Source: Seminavis robusta
Lineage: Eukaryota > Bacillariophyta > Bacillariophyceae > Naviculales > Naviculaceae
Direction: 5' to 3'
Assembly: GCA_903772945.1 (NCBI GenBank)
Contig: CAICTM010000019.1
Location: 47,501-111,500 of the forward strand
DNA: 64,000 nucleotides
Below the pieces are notes generated by a model that was given only the letters and a program-made list of their open reading frames with translations, was not told the origin of the DNA and made no database searches. Positions 21,931 through 30,895 of this stretch are shown one piece after another (the stretch's first letter is position 1; every line of letters begins with the position of its first letter). The translations under genes and the position numbers were made by a program.

Positions 21931-24890
21931 GCCTCCTTGGCTTGTTCATTTATCAGTGGCTGCTGGTTGTGATCTGCACTGTTCTTGTCTTTACTTGACA
22001 ATTTTTGCTCATTCTTCGAATCTGTATCTTCTGGGTAGTGTGTCATTACAGCTGATTTCCATACTCCATCATCATTGCAATTATCTCCAAAAAGTCCCCA
22101 AAAGTCACACTTTTCAGATGCCAGCTCTTTGAATTGGTCACTCAGCATCTGCAGTTCCTCCAGCGTGCTCATGTCATGGCCCACCATGGAAGCTTTTGCT
22201 CTGTTGAGGGCTAAAGCAGTGCTGTCTGCAAGTTTTTGGGCTTGTTTCATTCTTTGCTGCTCTGCTGGAGAAGAGGGATGTTTGGACACCTGAACCTCAG
22301 GTGTGTTCACAGAATCCTGAGAATGCTCCAATTCTATTTTTTGTGCATCTGGTGGGGAAGATTTGAAGTTACTCTTGGGCACAGTACTGGACATTGGTTC
22401 AAGCCTTCCTATTTCCCTTTCGTATTCAGCTTGTGGAGTGAAGCAAGACAACATATCAGATTCATCTGACGCCAACGTTTTGAAGGACTGCCTTAAAGAA
22501 TGCAGCTCTTCTAATATGCTAGCATCGTTTCCAACCATGGAAGCTGTCAGTTTTCCCAAGGCGTCGGCGCTCTCTTGCGCAATCCGCTGGGCATGCTGCG
22601 GTCCCAACTGGTATGCAGAAGATACTGGCAGCTGTGGGGTTGAGCTCTCCTGCTTTTCATCCAACATTTCAGAGGTCGAATCAATTTCTGCGTCCTGTTC
22701 TGTTGAAGTCAAGTTTTCACTTTCATCTGCACCGGCAGTCTTTGCAGCTGCCATCTGGTCAAAGGACACTTTGATATCATTCAGCGCAGTATGTATAAAG
22801 GCATCATTTTTGCACATTGATTGGTCCATGGATTGAAGGGCTTCTGCAGCTTTGGTGGACAAGTACTTTGCCTTTCTTGTTTTCTCTCCAGTCGACGCTT
22901 TGGTTGGGACCGTTGTCTGAACAACTGATTGCGTTGAAAATACCATTGGTTGTGCCTCGGACGAGCGTTCCAAGTACGTTAGTGTTGGCGAAACGACCGT
23001 ACTTTTTGAAGCATCTGCTTGCGTTTTCTCCTCGGCTGATTCCTGCCTCTCGAAGCCCACTTTTGTTTCTGCGGCTGAACTAGACAAAGCGCTCGTTGGA
23101 GCCCTCGAAATCTCTCGCAAGCATTGCTGTAGCTGCTGCAGTTCTGCAACGTATATCTTGTCGTTTTCAATCATGCTGTCGTTGACCTCATTAAATGCCT
23201 TGGCGGCTGCGTGGGCGAGCTCGACTGCTCGCCTTTCAGGGATATCTGTGGGCTTTTGTTGCTCTGTTGGCGAATCTTCCTCCTCAACATGTGACGTCAA
23301 CAAATCGTGGCAGTGTACTGCTGGCGTTGCATCCACTTTCTCCTCTGATCGAAATCGCAGCTGCGATGTGGGCGAACGCAACGAGGGCTTCTTCTTTTCC
23401 GTAAAAATATCAAGCAAGCAATCGCCAGATGACAAGATTTTGAAAGAGTCACTGATATCACGTAGCAGAGAAAGGTTCTTGGCATCACAATCATCCATAT
23501 TGCTGGTGACGCTGTCGAATGCCTTTGCCGCTTCGCTGGATAGCTGTACCGATTCGGCCCACAACGACTTTTGATCCGCTTGCGATGATTCCTCCCCTTC
23601 TGATTCCTCCCCTTCTGGTTGGTATGAAGGTCTTTCCTCGTCTTCGTTGACTGGAAGAAGTGCATTGTCAGTATCAGGAGAGTCACCAGCACTTTCCGAG
23701 TGTTCCGAGGAGCCCAATGATAAACTGGGAATCTCCGCCTGCTCTTGCACTGACGGTGGCATTGCATCAACTAGTTCTGGTTCTTCCACTGTTGGTTCTT
23801 TGCACTCGGCATCTGCCACCAACACTTCAACAGACGTCTTCAGCTCATTAAGTACGTGGTGATACTCTCCATGCCATGCTTTTGCTCTGTTGAAGGCATC
23901 TGCCGCTGCTACAGATGTTGCCAACGCCGACCTCAATTTTTGCCGTCGGTCCTGCAAGCTCAAGATGGGTGAAAATGGTGGCGGAAGCATTTCTCCGGGT
24001 GTGTCGGGCAGAATGACCAGCTCCGTACCATTTCTGCTACCCAAAGGATCGATTTGAGAGAAACTGCTCAACGCTTCGAACGAAGAACTAAGGTACTGAA
24101 CATCTGACATCACCTTTGACAGCTTGCCGTCGATCTCTTCAAAGGCTTGAGATGTGCTCAGCGCTTGCTGCTGATAGATTGGCACAGCAGTATTCAGATT
24201 TTCCGCTAGAAGTAAAATGAACTCGTTGTTTCGGGCCCGTGCCTCTTGAAAGTACCCATCCACTGCCATGAGATCTGACCTTGCCAACCTCAGGCTCTGC
24301 TCCATCGCGAAAAGCTCGTCTACCGAATCCGAAAGCTCTTCCATGATATCTTGCCAATTTCCCCGATATATTTGCGCCATCTCGTGATAGCCATCCAGAA
24401 TCTGGCTCTGCTCCTTGGCCATGCGTTTGAGTGTTGTACTCAAATAGCCCAATTCGGCCATGGACCGTTTAATGTTGCGATCAATGGCACTAAACGCCTT
24501 TGCCGCCCCCACTGCAAGCTCGACCGCTGGAAGATATTCCATGTTTGAGAGCTCATTAATGGAATTGGCCTTGGCCGTGGATAACACCTTCTGAAGTCCC
24601 TCCAATGCCAATGCAGCAGGATCGGCTGTCTCCACGGATTGTTCCTGATACCATTTGGCAAAGGACAGGACATGCGTCCGCAAGCGTCTTTTCCTGGAGG
24701 GCCCAACATTTTCGTGACGGTCATCCACAATCGCTTTGAGTTGGTTGCGATTGCGATAATGATATTGGCCGTGAAGAAACGAAGGGCTGCTACCCAAAGA
24801 AGGTGACGCCCAGAAGCTTTCGGATTCCCGTGGCTGCTTCAAGGACAAAATTGCCAAGAAAAGTGTTGTGGATGGGGTGGTAAGTCGCAT
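21348..24890 (-). CDS. Repeat protein, N-terminal half (signal-peptide-like start, helical modules)
   Basis: The start is ATG at 24890 (MRLTTPSTTLFLAILSL), the first ATG of the frame, followed by a hydrophobic stretch typical of a signal peptide. About 1180 residues follow before a TAG at 21348-21350 that replaces the Tyr codon found in sister units; the same frame then continues to about 21090. The first 300 residues form long helices (AKAFSAIDRNIKRSMAELGYL and similar). At least six diverged copies of a roughly 45-residue module follow, with pattern A-x-A-(L/F)-x4-SM-x2-ND-x3-L-x-EL-x2-L-x2-SFK-x-L-(A/S)-S. They are separated by acidic, Ser-rich linkers, and then the near-identical tandem units begin. 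No known domain is recognised. I read this and 16986-20513 as one gene of roughly 2600 codons, either a pseudogene or mis-assembled. It lies about 1 kb downstream of a gene sharing one module. Confidence 0.75.
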   Translation of the reverse strand: MRLTTPSTTLFLAILSLKQPRESESFWASPSLGSSPSFLHGQYHYRNRNQLKAIVDDRHENVGPSRKRRLRTHVLSFAKWYQEQSVETADPAALALEGLQKVLSTAKANSINELSNMEYLPAVELAVGAAKAFSAIDRNIKRSMAELGYLSTTLKRMAKEQSQILDGYHEMAQIYRGNWQDIMEELSDSVDELFAMEQSLRLARSDLMAVDGYFQEARARNNEFILLLAENLNTAVPIYQQQALSTSQAFEEIDGKLSKVMSDVQYLSSSFEALSSFSQIDPLGSRNGTELVILPDTPGEMLPPPFSPILSLQDRRQKLRSALATSVAAADAFNRAKAWHGEYHHVLNELKTSVEVLVADAECKEPTVEEPELVDAMPPSVQEQAEIPSLSLGSSEHSESAGDSPDTDNALLPVNEDEERPSYQPEGEESEGEESSQADQKSLWAESVQLSSEAAKAFDSVTSNMDDCDAKNLSLLRDISDSFKILSSGDCLLDIFTEKKKPSLRSPTSQLRFRSEEKVDATPAVHCHDLLTSHVEEEDSPTEQQKPTDIPERRAVELAHAAAKAFNEVNDSMIENDKIYVAELQQLQQCLREISRAPTSALSSSAAETKVGFERQESAEEKTQADASKSTVVSPTLTYLERSSEAQPMVFSTQSVVQTTVPTKASTGEKTRKAKYLSTKAAEALQSMDQSMCKNDAFIHTALNDIKVSFDQMAAAKTAGADESENLTSTEQDAEIDSTSEMLDEKQESSTPQLPVSSAYQLGPQHAQRIAQESADALGKLTASMVGNDASILEELHSLRQSFKTLASDESDMLSCFTPQAEYEREIGRLEPMSSTVPKSNFKSSPPDAQKIELEHSQDSVNTPEVQVSKHPSSPAEQQRMKQAQKLADSTALALNRAKASMVGHDMSTLEELQMLSDQFKELASEKCDFWGLFGDNCNDDGVWKSAVMTHYPEDTDSKNEQKLSSKDKNSADHNQQPLINEQAKEAPNLAFAEQMRIDPSRKESQMLSEASADALNSMSASMMGNDAGTLDELHTLSDSLKRLSSDEYDLYSQDKPAADPPQQLGEAEPISPPQEPPIQAAFVQSRHVEPASTAAFVSGPQESQEPAMDEQEVAATDLAFEEQMRIDQSRKDAQMLSEASANALNSMGASMMGNDAGTLDELHTLSDSFRRLSSADYDL

Positions 24891-25963
24891 TTTGCAGAAA
24901 CCGTTAGCTTTCAGCACAGGTTCTGTCTCTGAAAGAAACAATCTTGACACTTGTATGGTAAGGGCATTCAGGGCGTGGGTTGAATTGAGAGCCAGATCTT
25001 CGTCGGCCCACTTCTCATCAGCTCTGGCTAGATTGTCGTTGTATCAAGTGCTTGTCCCAGCTGTCCTCTGGTCTTTGTTCCAGCTGCTGTTGAACATTGA
25101 CGGCTGGTGCGTGTGTGTCTGTCATGGGCTGCCAGATTGCGTGGGAAGCAGCTTCGCTTTTTGGGACAACCCAACATCAGCTCACTGACGTCAGAATATT
25201 CGATGTTCATTCGATTATTCCAAAATCCGTTCTGGTACGTACTGAAGATACTACTCGTACCGTCACCGTCCGGTACATACCGTAGAGTCGAGTCTAATAG
25301 CTACTAGCTAGCTAGTAGTAGTAGCCATGATTAGCCTCCACTGCATTGAGGGCAGGCCAACAAAGGTCTCCACTCACAGTCTGCCAGCTAGAACCGCTAG
25401 AAACGGATAGAGTGTGTAGTCTAGTCTACGAGTGTACCACACAATATCCTTGATGCAACTTGGAGGTTGCGCCATCGAACCTCCTCCTTATTAGAAGGAG
25501 GTGCATTTGAGCACTGCCCGTCCCCAGTTCGTACCAGGTACGCTCCCGTAACGGCACCAGCTACCATACAGTAGCTCTAGTTAGTGGACGAAATGACATA
25601 AAATTCACCAGGATTCACTTGGCGACACGGTGCCCAGTCCTACTAGTAACTAAGATACATAAAAGTCATTGTTGTCGGACTATAATAAATATGAATGATG
25701 GAACCCAGGCATGACTCGTATTTTTCTCTCTATGCCTGGCCAGATAAATCTCTTCTTGCTCGTATGTAGTTTCTGCTTGAAAGATCGTCATGGATCATCA
25801 CACCAACATGCACGTATATCGTAGAGTCGAGTCCATTTTTCCTGAACAGGATAACTTACTCTTTCTCAACTGCCATCAGTCTACGGTATGCTTACCTCTC
25901 TTTCCTTCTTCAAAAAAATATTCTTGCATTTTTTCCAGAAGGACGCGGCAGTCCATGAACGAA
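24891..25963. other. Intergenic between the two module-sharing genes
   Basis: This 1.07-kb spacer lies between two minus-strand genes. It contains CTAG runs (25297-25320), a short hairpin CCTCCTTATTAGAAGGAGG (about 25484-25502) and GTACC palindromes. No gene is supported. The part next to 24891 is the probable promoter of the repeat-protein gene. Confidence 0.45.
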
Positions 25964-28393
25964 TTAAGGATGATAGTTTTGAAAGTCAGGATTTACCTCG
26001 AATGACCCTGGCGCTGGCCCATCCCAACCAGAATTCCTGGTGGTAGGTCGGTGTGTCGCAACCCGGGGAGCGGATCCTGCTTCGATGGCTTCCTGGTGGT
26101 CGAGACTAAAGCCCGGAGCTTCCGTGACACCAACCACATAAGGCCTTCGAATAGGATTGGGCTTGGGAACGTGTTGCGCCGATTCATTGGACATGGAATT
26201 GCCGTTATTGGCCACGACACGAGGCACGTTGCTATTGATCCTTTTGGAAAATCTTGGCGTGGGTGGTTCCGGCCTTGGTTGGCTAGAATCGGCATAACCA
26301 CCATTGTCCGGGATGAGACCGGAAACCTTTTTGGAAAACACCGAAACGGGTTGCGATGGTTTCTGGATCTCGTACCATTCGGGATTTGGTGCCGTGTGGT
26401 TAGGAATGCCCGAAACCTTTCTGGCAGCAATCGAGATTCGTTGTTGCTGTTGCGGCTCTGCCGGAGGGACCATCCTTGCACCGTTGGAAGCCTGCATGCG
26501 TTCCATATCCGACGTGATTCCAGGAATTTTTTGCGAGAAAACAGACATGGGTGGCTTGGGCATTGGCAGGGGTGCATTCGGAGCCGACATGCCTTCCATA
26601 TTATGTGCGGCCCTCTGCGAGAAGACCGACATGGGTGCCTTCGGCTTGGGTTGAGGAACATGTGGAGCTTGCTCCAGCATTCCTTCCATACCCGAAATCT
26701 TCTGGGAAAAGACCGACATGGGCGGCTCAATGCGCGGTGGCGGCGACACTGGAGGCGCGCTCGACACGTCATCCCACCCTCCAACCTTCTTGGCAAAGAC
26801 GGACATTGGTGGCAAGGGCTTGGGAGTTGGCAGTTGCTGAGCACGTTCCGTCATTCCTTCCATACCAGAGACAATCTGAGCAAAGGGTGAGATTGGCGGC
26901 TTGGGGACAGGCTCAGGAACTCGTGGTGCTTGCTCATGCATTTGGTCCAGACCAGAAACTTTCTTGGCAAAACGCGAGATGGGAACCTTGGGAGCTGGGT
27001 CAGGAATATTTTGAGCCTGTCCCGACATTCCAGGTGCTTCAATTCCTGGGATGTACCCTGACATTTTCTTGGCTCCAATTGAGATTCGACTCTGTGGCAA
27101 TGGCTCCTGTGGCACATGTGGCGGTGGAAACGACCGGAAGGATTCCGAGTGCATATGTTCATCAAAACCGGGTCCGTATTTTTCAGTGTATTCCGTTGGA
27201 GGAACAACAACGTGCCTGGCTTTGGGCGTTTCCACGATAGGAGCACGGCCTGCTCCCATCATATCCTCGTGATCAGGACCAAAATCCAATACTTCCGCTC
27301 TGGTGGCCATTCTTTGTACCTTTGCCGGTGGCTGTTCCAGAATCATTTTCTGTTCTGCCACGGGTGGCTTGTAAAATTCTGGAGGCGGGTCGGCCCTCTG
27401 ACTGGCTGCGGGGGGCTTTGCCTGGGCTGCCTGCTGTGGCGGCGCATAAGGCATAGAAGGAGGCCTTGGCTGTGAATGCGTTGCCTGCGCTGTTTGCTGC
27501 TGTGGTGGTGGAGGCGAATAGGACATTGGTGGTGCTTGTGGCTTTGGCTTCTCCTGCTGTGGTGGTGGAGGAGAAAAAGCCGCCTGTGCCTGCTGCTGCG
27601 ATGGCGGAGAGTAAGGCATCTGTCCCGTCACGGGCGCTTGTGGTTTAGGCTGCTGCTTTGGTGGAGCCTTGGGGCCCGAATTGGCAGGTGCCATGGATGC
27701 AGCCCTTGCCATGGAATCAAAATAAGATCCCGAATGGCCAGGTGGACTTGGATCTGGGACTTGATGCAAGGCATCCAAATACGATGTCGGGGCAGGCTTG
27801 GATGGGCCAGAAGCACCATTTTTCGTTTTCAAGGAATCCATGTACGAAGCAGGGGCATCGCTGCCACTGGTAGCTGCTGGTGGAGCCGAGCTGCCTTTAA
27901 ATTGGGCGTTTTTCTTGAGTGAAGCCATAAACGAAGGTCTTGCAGATGCCGCCTCTGGCACGTGAGCTCCATTCACAGGTGGATCTGCGACGGCATTCCC
28001 ACTGATGGGAGCTACAGCCGGAAGAGCTACAGCCGGAAGAGAGGCTCCATTTGCAGGAGGAGCCACATCTCCATTGACAGCCGCCGGCTCTTGCGTATGA
28101 AACAGACGCGGGAAATCACCTTCCGCCAATTTTTTGAAGGATGCACTAATTTCTGCCAGGGCACGTAGCGTTTCATCGTCTTTCTTCTTCATCTGATTAT
28201 TCATCTCGTAAAAGGCATCCGCCACTTTTCCCGTGAGCTCAGCGTCCACCATGTTCAGAGCTGGGATCATTCGATTCACATTCCTCTGAGGAGGCATCCA
28301 GTTGAAAGGCCTGCTCACGTCGAGGGCTGACTGATGGGATGTCGGCCCCAGTCCTCGGGTGAGGAGAAAGGCGGCGGCGCCATGGAACCTCAT
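25964..28393 (-). CDS. Pro-rich repeat protein with ~10 PMSVFSxKxSG motifs and one helical module
   Basis: The protein has 809 residues from ATG at 28393 (MRFHGAAAFLLTRGLG); a longer frame starts only at TTG. The AAAF near the N-terminus recalls the diatom plastid ASAF motif but sits unusually early, so targeting is uncertain. Residues about 50-95 hold one helical module (VADAFYEMNNQMKKKDDE, then LRALAEISASFKKLAEGDF) homologous to those of the adjacent gene. Next come four S(Y/F)xDSL elements (PSFMASLKK, ASYMDSLK, TSYLDALH, GSYFDSMA), then a Pro/Gln-rich stretch. Finally there are about ten evenly spaced motifs with consensus P(M/I)S(V/R)F(S/A)(K/Q)K(V/I)SG every ~29 residues, linked by Pro-rich spacers. 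The architecture is that of a disordered multivalent scaffold. No known family is recognised; pyrenoid-linker or cell-wall roles are guesses. Confidence 0.85.
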   Translation of the reverse strand: MRFHGAAAFLLTRGLGPTSHQSALDVSRPFNWMPPQRNVNRMIPALNMVDAELTGKVADAFYEMNNQMKKKDDETLRALAEISASFKKLAEGDFPRLFHTQEPAAVNGDVAPPANGASLPAVALPAVAPISGNAVADPPVNGAHVPEAASARPSFMASLKKNAQFKGSSAPPAATSGSDAPASYMDSLKTKNGASGPSKPAPTSYLDALHQVPDPSPPGHSGSYFDSMARAASMAPANSGPKAPPKQQPKPQAPVTGQMPYSPPSQQQAQAAFSPPPPQQEKPKPQAPPMSYSPPPPQQQTAQATHSQPRPPSMPYAPPQQAAQAKPPAASQRADPPPEFYKPPVAEQKMILEQPPAKVQRMATRAEVLDFGPDHEDMMGAGRAPIVETPKARHVVVPPTEYTEKYGPGFDEHMHSESFRSFPPPHVPQEPLPQSRISIGAKKMSGYIPGIEAPGMSGQAQNIPDPAPKVPISRFAKKVSGLDQMHEQAPRVPEPVPKPPISPFAQIVSGMEGMTERAQQLPTPKPLPPMSVFAKKVGGWDDVSSAPPVSPPPRIEPPMSVFSQKISGMEGMLEQAPHVPQPKPKAPMSVFSQRAAHNMEGMSAPNAPLPMPKPPMSVFSQKIPGITSDMERMQASNGARMVPPAEPQQQQRISIAARKVSGIPNHTAPNPEWYEIQKPSQPVSVFSKKVSGLIPDNGGYADSSQPRPEPPTPRFSKRINSNVPRVVANNGNSMSNESAQHVPKPNPIRRPYVVGVTEAPGFSLDHQEAIEAGSAPRVATHRPTTRNSGWDGPAPGSFEVNPDFQNYHP
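26235..27090 (-). repeat. Coding array of ~29-residue sticker-like motifs
   Basis: Ten motif instances in order are: ISIGAKKMSG, ISRFAKKVSG, ISPFAQIVSG, MSVFAKKVGG, MSVFSQKISG, MSVFSQRAAH, MSVFSQKIPG, ISIAARKVSG, VSVFSKKVSG and TPRFSKRINS. Spacing is about 87 bp. The motifs are diverged at DNA level while the amino-acid pattern is kept, which suggests selection on the motif rather than recent copying. Confidence 0.85.
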
Positions 28394-28890
28394 GGTCAAA
28401 GATAAATACAGTAATACAATACTTTTCTCAATCAATCAAAGTCTGGAACTGGCAATGCTCTTCTGGGCCTCGAATGAATAGAATCTTATTCTGCGGTGAG
28501 TGTGGATTGTGAAAGACACCACTGCCAACAGGAGGCACGGCAATCGTTTGGTCTGATTTCTTCAACCAATCAATCGAATGATGTTTGTGATTTGTCGATT
28601 GCATCGTAAAAACATCACTCGCTTCTTCTTGCCTTCCCACTTCCCACGGTGCAACCAGAGACACGGCTTGGCAGCTTGTGCTTCTCATCAACAGCTGCCT
28701 CGATTTCTGACGCACTTTTGCGACATTGACTCTTTAAGAATTTGAGTGCCGTCAATATCATCGACCAACCAGATTAGGACACGCGGACTCACGTCATTCA
28801 CTCGAACCTTGATGCTGCCTCCAATCGACCGTTGGAATAAAAGCCAATTCGGCTTTTTTTCAGCATGGTCTCCTGTTTCCTCAGTTTGCT
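28394..28890. other. Upstream region of the Pro-rich repeat gene
   Basis: No gene is supported here. An in-frame TGA lies directly above the TTG that opens the downstream frame, so the coding start is at 28393 or, less likely, in an upstream exon I cannot see. Satellite DNA begins at about 28897. Confidence 0.4.
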
Positions 28891-28896
28891 TGCTAC

Positions 28897-29890
28897 TTGG
28901 ATCCTTATGACGAATACATGCACAACCGAATATTGTCAATCCAGCCATTGTAGCCCGCTACCGTACAGGTACATCGGCGACAGTGTCAACAGTACCGAAC
29001 ACACCACAGGTTCCGCTTTACTTGCTACACTCCATTACTGGTACCTTGCATTGGATCCTTATGACGAATACATGCACAACATGAAATTGTCAATCAGCCA
29101 TCGTAGCTAGCTACCGTAGATTCATGCATCGATCGTGTGACAGTGGCAACAGTACCGAACACACTCAGGTTCGACTTTGCTCGCTGCACTCGGTTACTCG
29201 CATTGATCCTTATGACGAATACATGCACAAAACCGAACATTGTTAATCCAGCCATTGTAGCAGCTCCGGACAGTTACATCGGCGACTGTGTCAACAGTAC
29301 CGAACACACTCAGGTTCCGCTTTATTTGCTACACTCCTTACCGTACCTTTGCATTGATCCTTTGACGAATACAACACAACCGAACATTGTCAATCCAGCC
29401 ATCGTAGCAGTACGTAGAGTTATGGATCAGTGACAGTGGCAACAGTACCGAAACACTCAGGTTCGCTTTGCTCGCTGCACTCGGTTACCTCGCATTGGAT
29501 CCTTATGACGAATACATGCACAAAACGACTATTGTTAATCCAGCCATTGTAGTCGGCTACTGTACAGTTACATCGGCGACATGGTCAACAGTACCGAACA
29601 CACTCAGGTTCCGCTTTGCAGGCTACACTCGTTGCTGGTATCTTGCATTGGATCCTTATGACGAATAGACTACATGCACAACCGAACATTAGAATCCACC
29701 CATTGTTCCGGCTGCGGTATAGCTACATCAGACAGTGGCAACAGTACCGAAAGTTCCTTTGCTCGCTACGGTTACGGTACCTCGCATTGGATCCTTATGA
29801 CGAATACATGACAACCACGAATATTGTCAACAGCATTGTAGCCAGTTACCGTAGAGTTACATCAATCGGTGACAGCGCCCTGAGCACTGT
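28897..29890 (+). repeat. Satellite of ~150-bp units in alternating A/B types
   Basis: Seven units begin with TTGGATCCTTATGACGAATA or a close variant at 28897, 29051, 29203, 29354, 29495, 29648 and 29787. Units 1, 3 and 5 share a TACATCGGCGAC...GTCAACAGTACCG core and a ...CTTGCA or TTTGCA end. Units 2, 4 and 6 share GTGACAGTGGCAACAGTACCG or its shorter variant and a ...TCGCA end. The true period is therefore a dimer of about 292-306 bp. Confidence 0.88.
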
Positions 29891-29897
29891 TCCTGCA

Positions 29898-30370
29898 GGA
29901 AAATGGAAATCAACACGAAATCACCACCAAACCACTAGGAATAACAAGGAGGGATGAATCCGGTCAGATGATCCACTCTCCTCTGTGCCTGTGTGTTGTC
30001 GTGTAGCTCCTTCGGTGGACGGATGTTGCCATTCAATGACTCGATGATGATTCGTTCAGGAGTTAACAGAGCTAGCGGTAGCCTCTCCTCTTGCTGTTAT
30101 CCAGAGCGATCGATCGTTCGTTGGAGGATTTATGCATACAGGAAAATGGATACCGACACAGGAATCACCACCAAAATAGTAGGAAATAACAAGGAGGGAT
30201 GAATCCAATCGAGGATTCATTCTCTTGTGTGTTGTCGCCTCCTCCGGTTAACTGTTGCCTTTTCAATGACTCGACGACGTTCAGCTGCTGATAGGGCTTG
30301 AGCTAACAGTCTCCTCCGCAGCCTCTCCTCTCTTGTTATCCGAAGCAATCGTTCGTTCGTTCGTCGTTCG
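29898..30370 (+). repeat. Two-copy tandem repeat of ~243 bp
   Basis: Both copies start with AAAATGGA and share GAAATCACCACCAAA-like, AATAACAAGGAGGGATGAATCC, TTCAATGACTCGA and AGCCTCTCCTCT blocks. Copy 1 covers about 29898-30138 and copy 2 about 30141-30370. The array lies directly after the 150-bp satellite. Confidence 0.75.
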
Positions 30371-30524
30371 AAAAGACTCCACAATGGTAGTTCCTCGGCC
30401 GTCGGCAGTAAGAGAACAGAAAGTAAGAAATAGATATGCTTTTCTCTTTCTTCTGATACTGAAGAAAACGGGACTTACCCTTGTTCTCCAACTTGGCCGT
30501 CATGGGCCGAAACTGATGCCATCC

Positions 30525-30895
30525 CATGGTCCATAGGATTCAATGAGGGATGGTTTTCCAATCTACACCGGAGACGACGCGCTTGAGTGAGGCTTGAATA
30601 ACAGAGGTGCGACATCGATTCGATTCGATTCGAATAATTAAAACAACTCACCTGTTGACGGCAGCTGATTTTCTCCTGAATACCATAGAAATCCAATGAG
30701 GGAGAGAAGTCAGCGCTGTACTTCAATAACAGGCTTGATAATAGGCTTCTCATTGCGATCGATCGATCGGCCGATTGGATAAAGAACTCTCCTACCGGTA
30801 TGTATCACTCTTGTCGGCCAAGCTTGGATTTCCTTCCTGTTTACCATACGAATTCAATGAGGGAGAGAATCAGTGCTGCACCTCAACAATCCACG
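30525..30895 (+). repeat. Three spaced copies around CATAnnnnTCAATGAGGGA
   Basis: A conserved block (CATAGGATTCAATGAGGGA, CATAGAAATCCAATGAGGGA and CATACGAATTCAATGAGGGA) recurs near 30530, 30682 and 30846. The last two copies share more flanking sequence (GAGAGAA...CAGTGCTG). The spacing of about 152 and 164 bp is close to that of the satellite upstream. Confidence 0.6.

Noticed and set aside
25964-28393. Firm plastid targeting of the Pro-rich repeat protein from its AAAF motif
   Set aside because: The motif starts at residue 6, too early for a normal signal peptide before it; I keep targeting as a possibility only.
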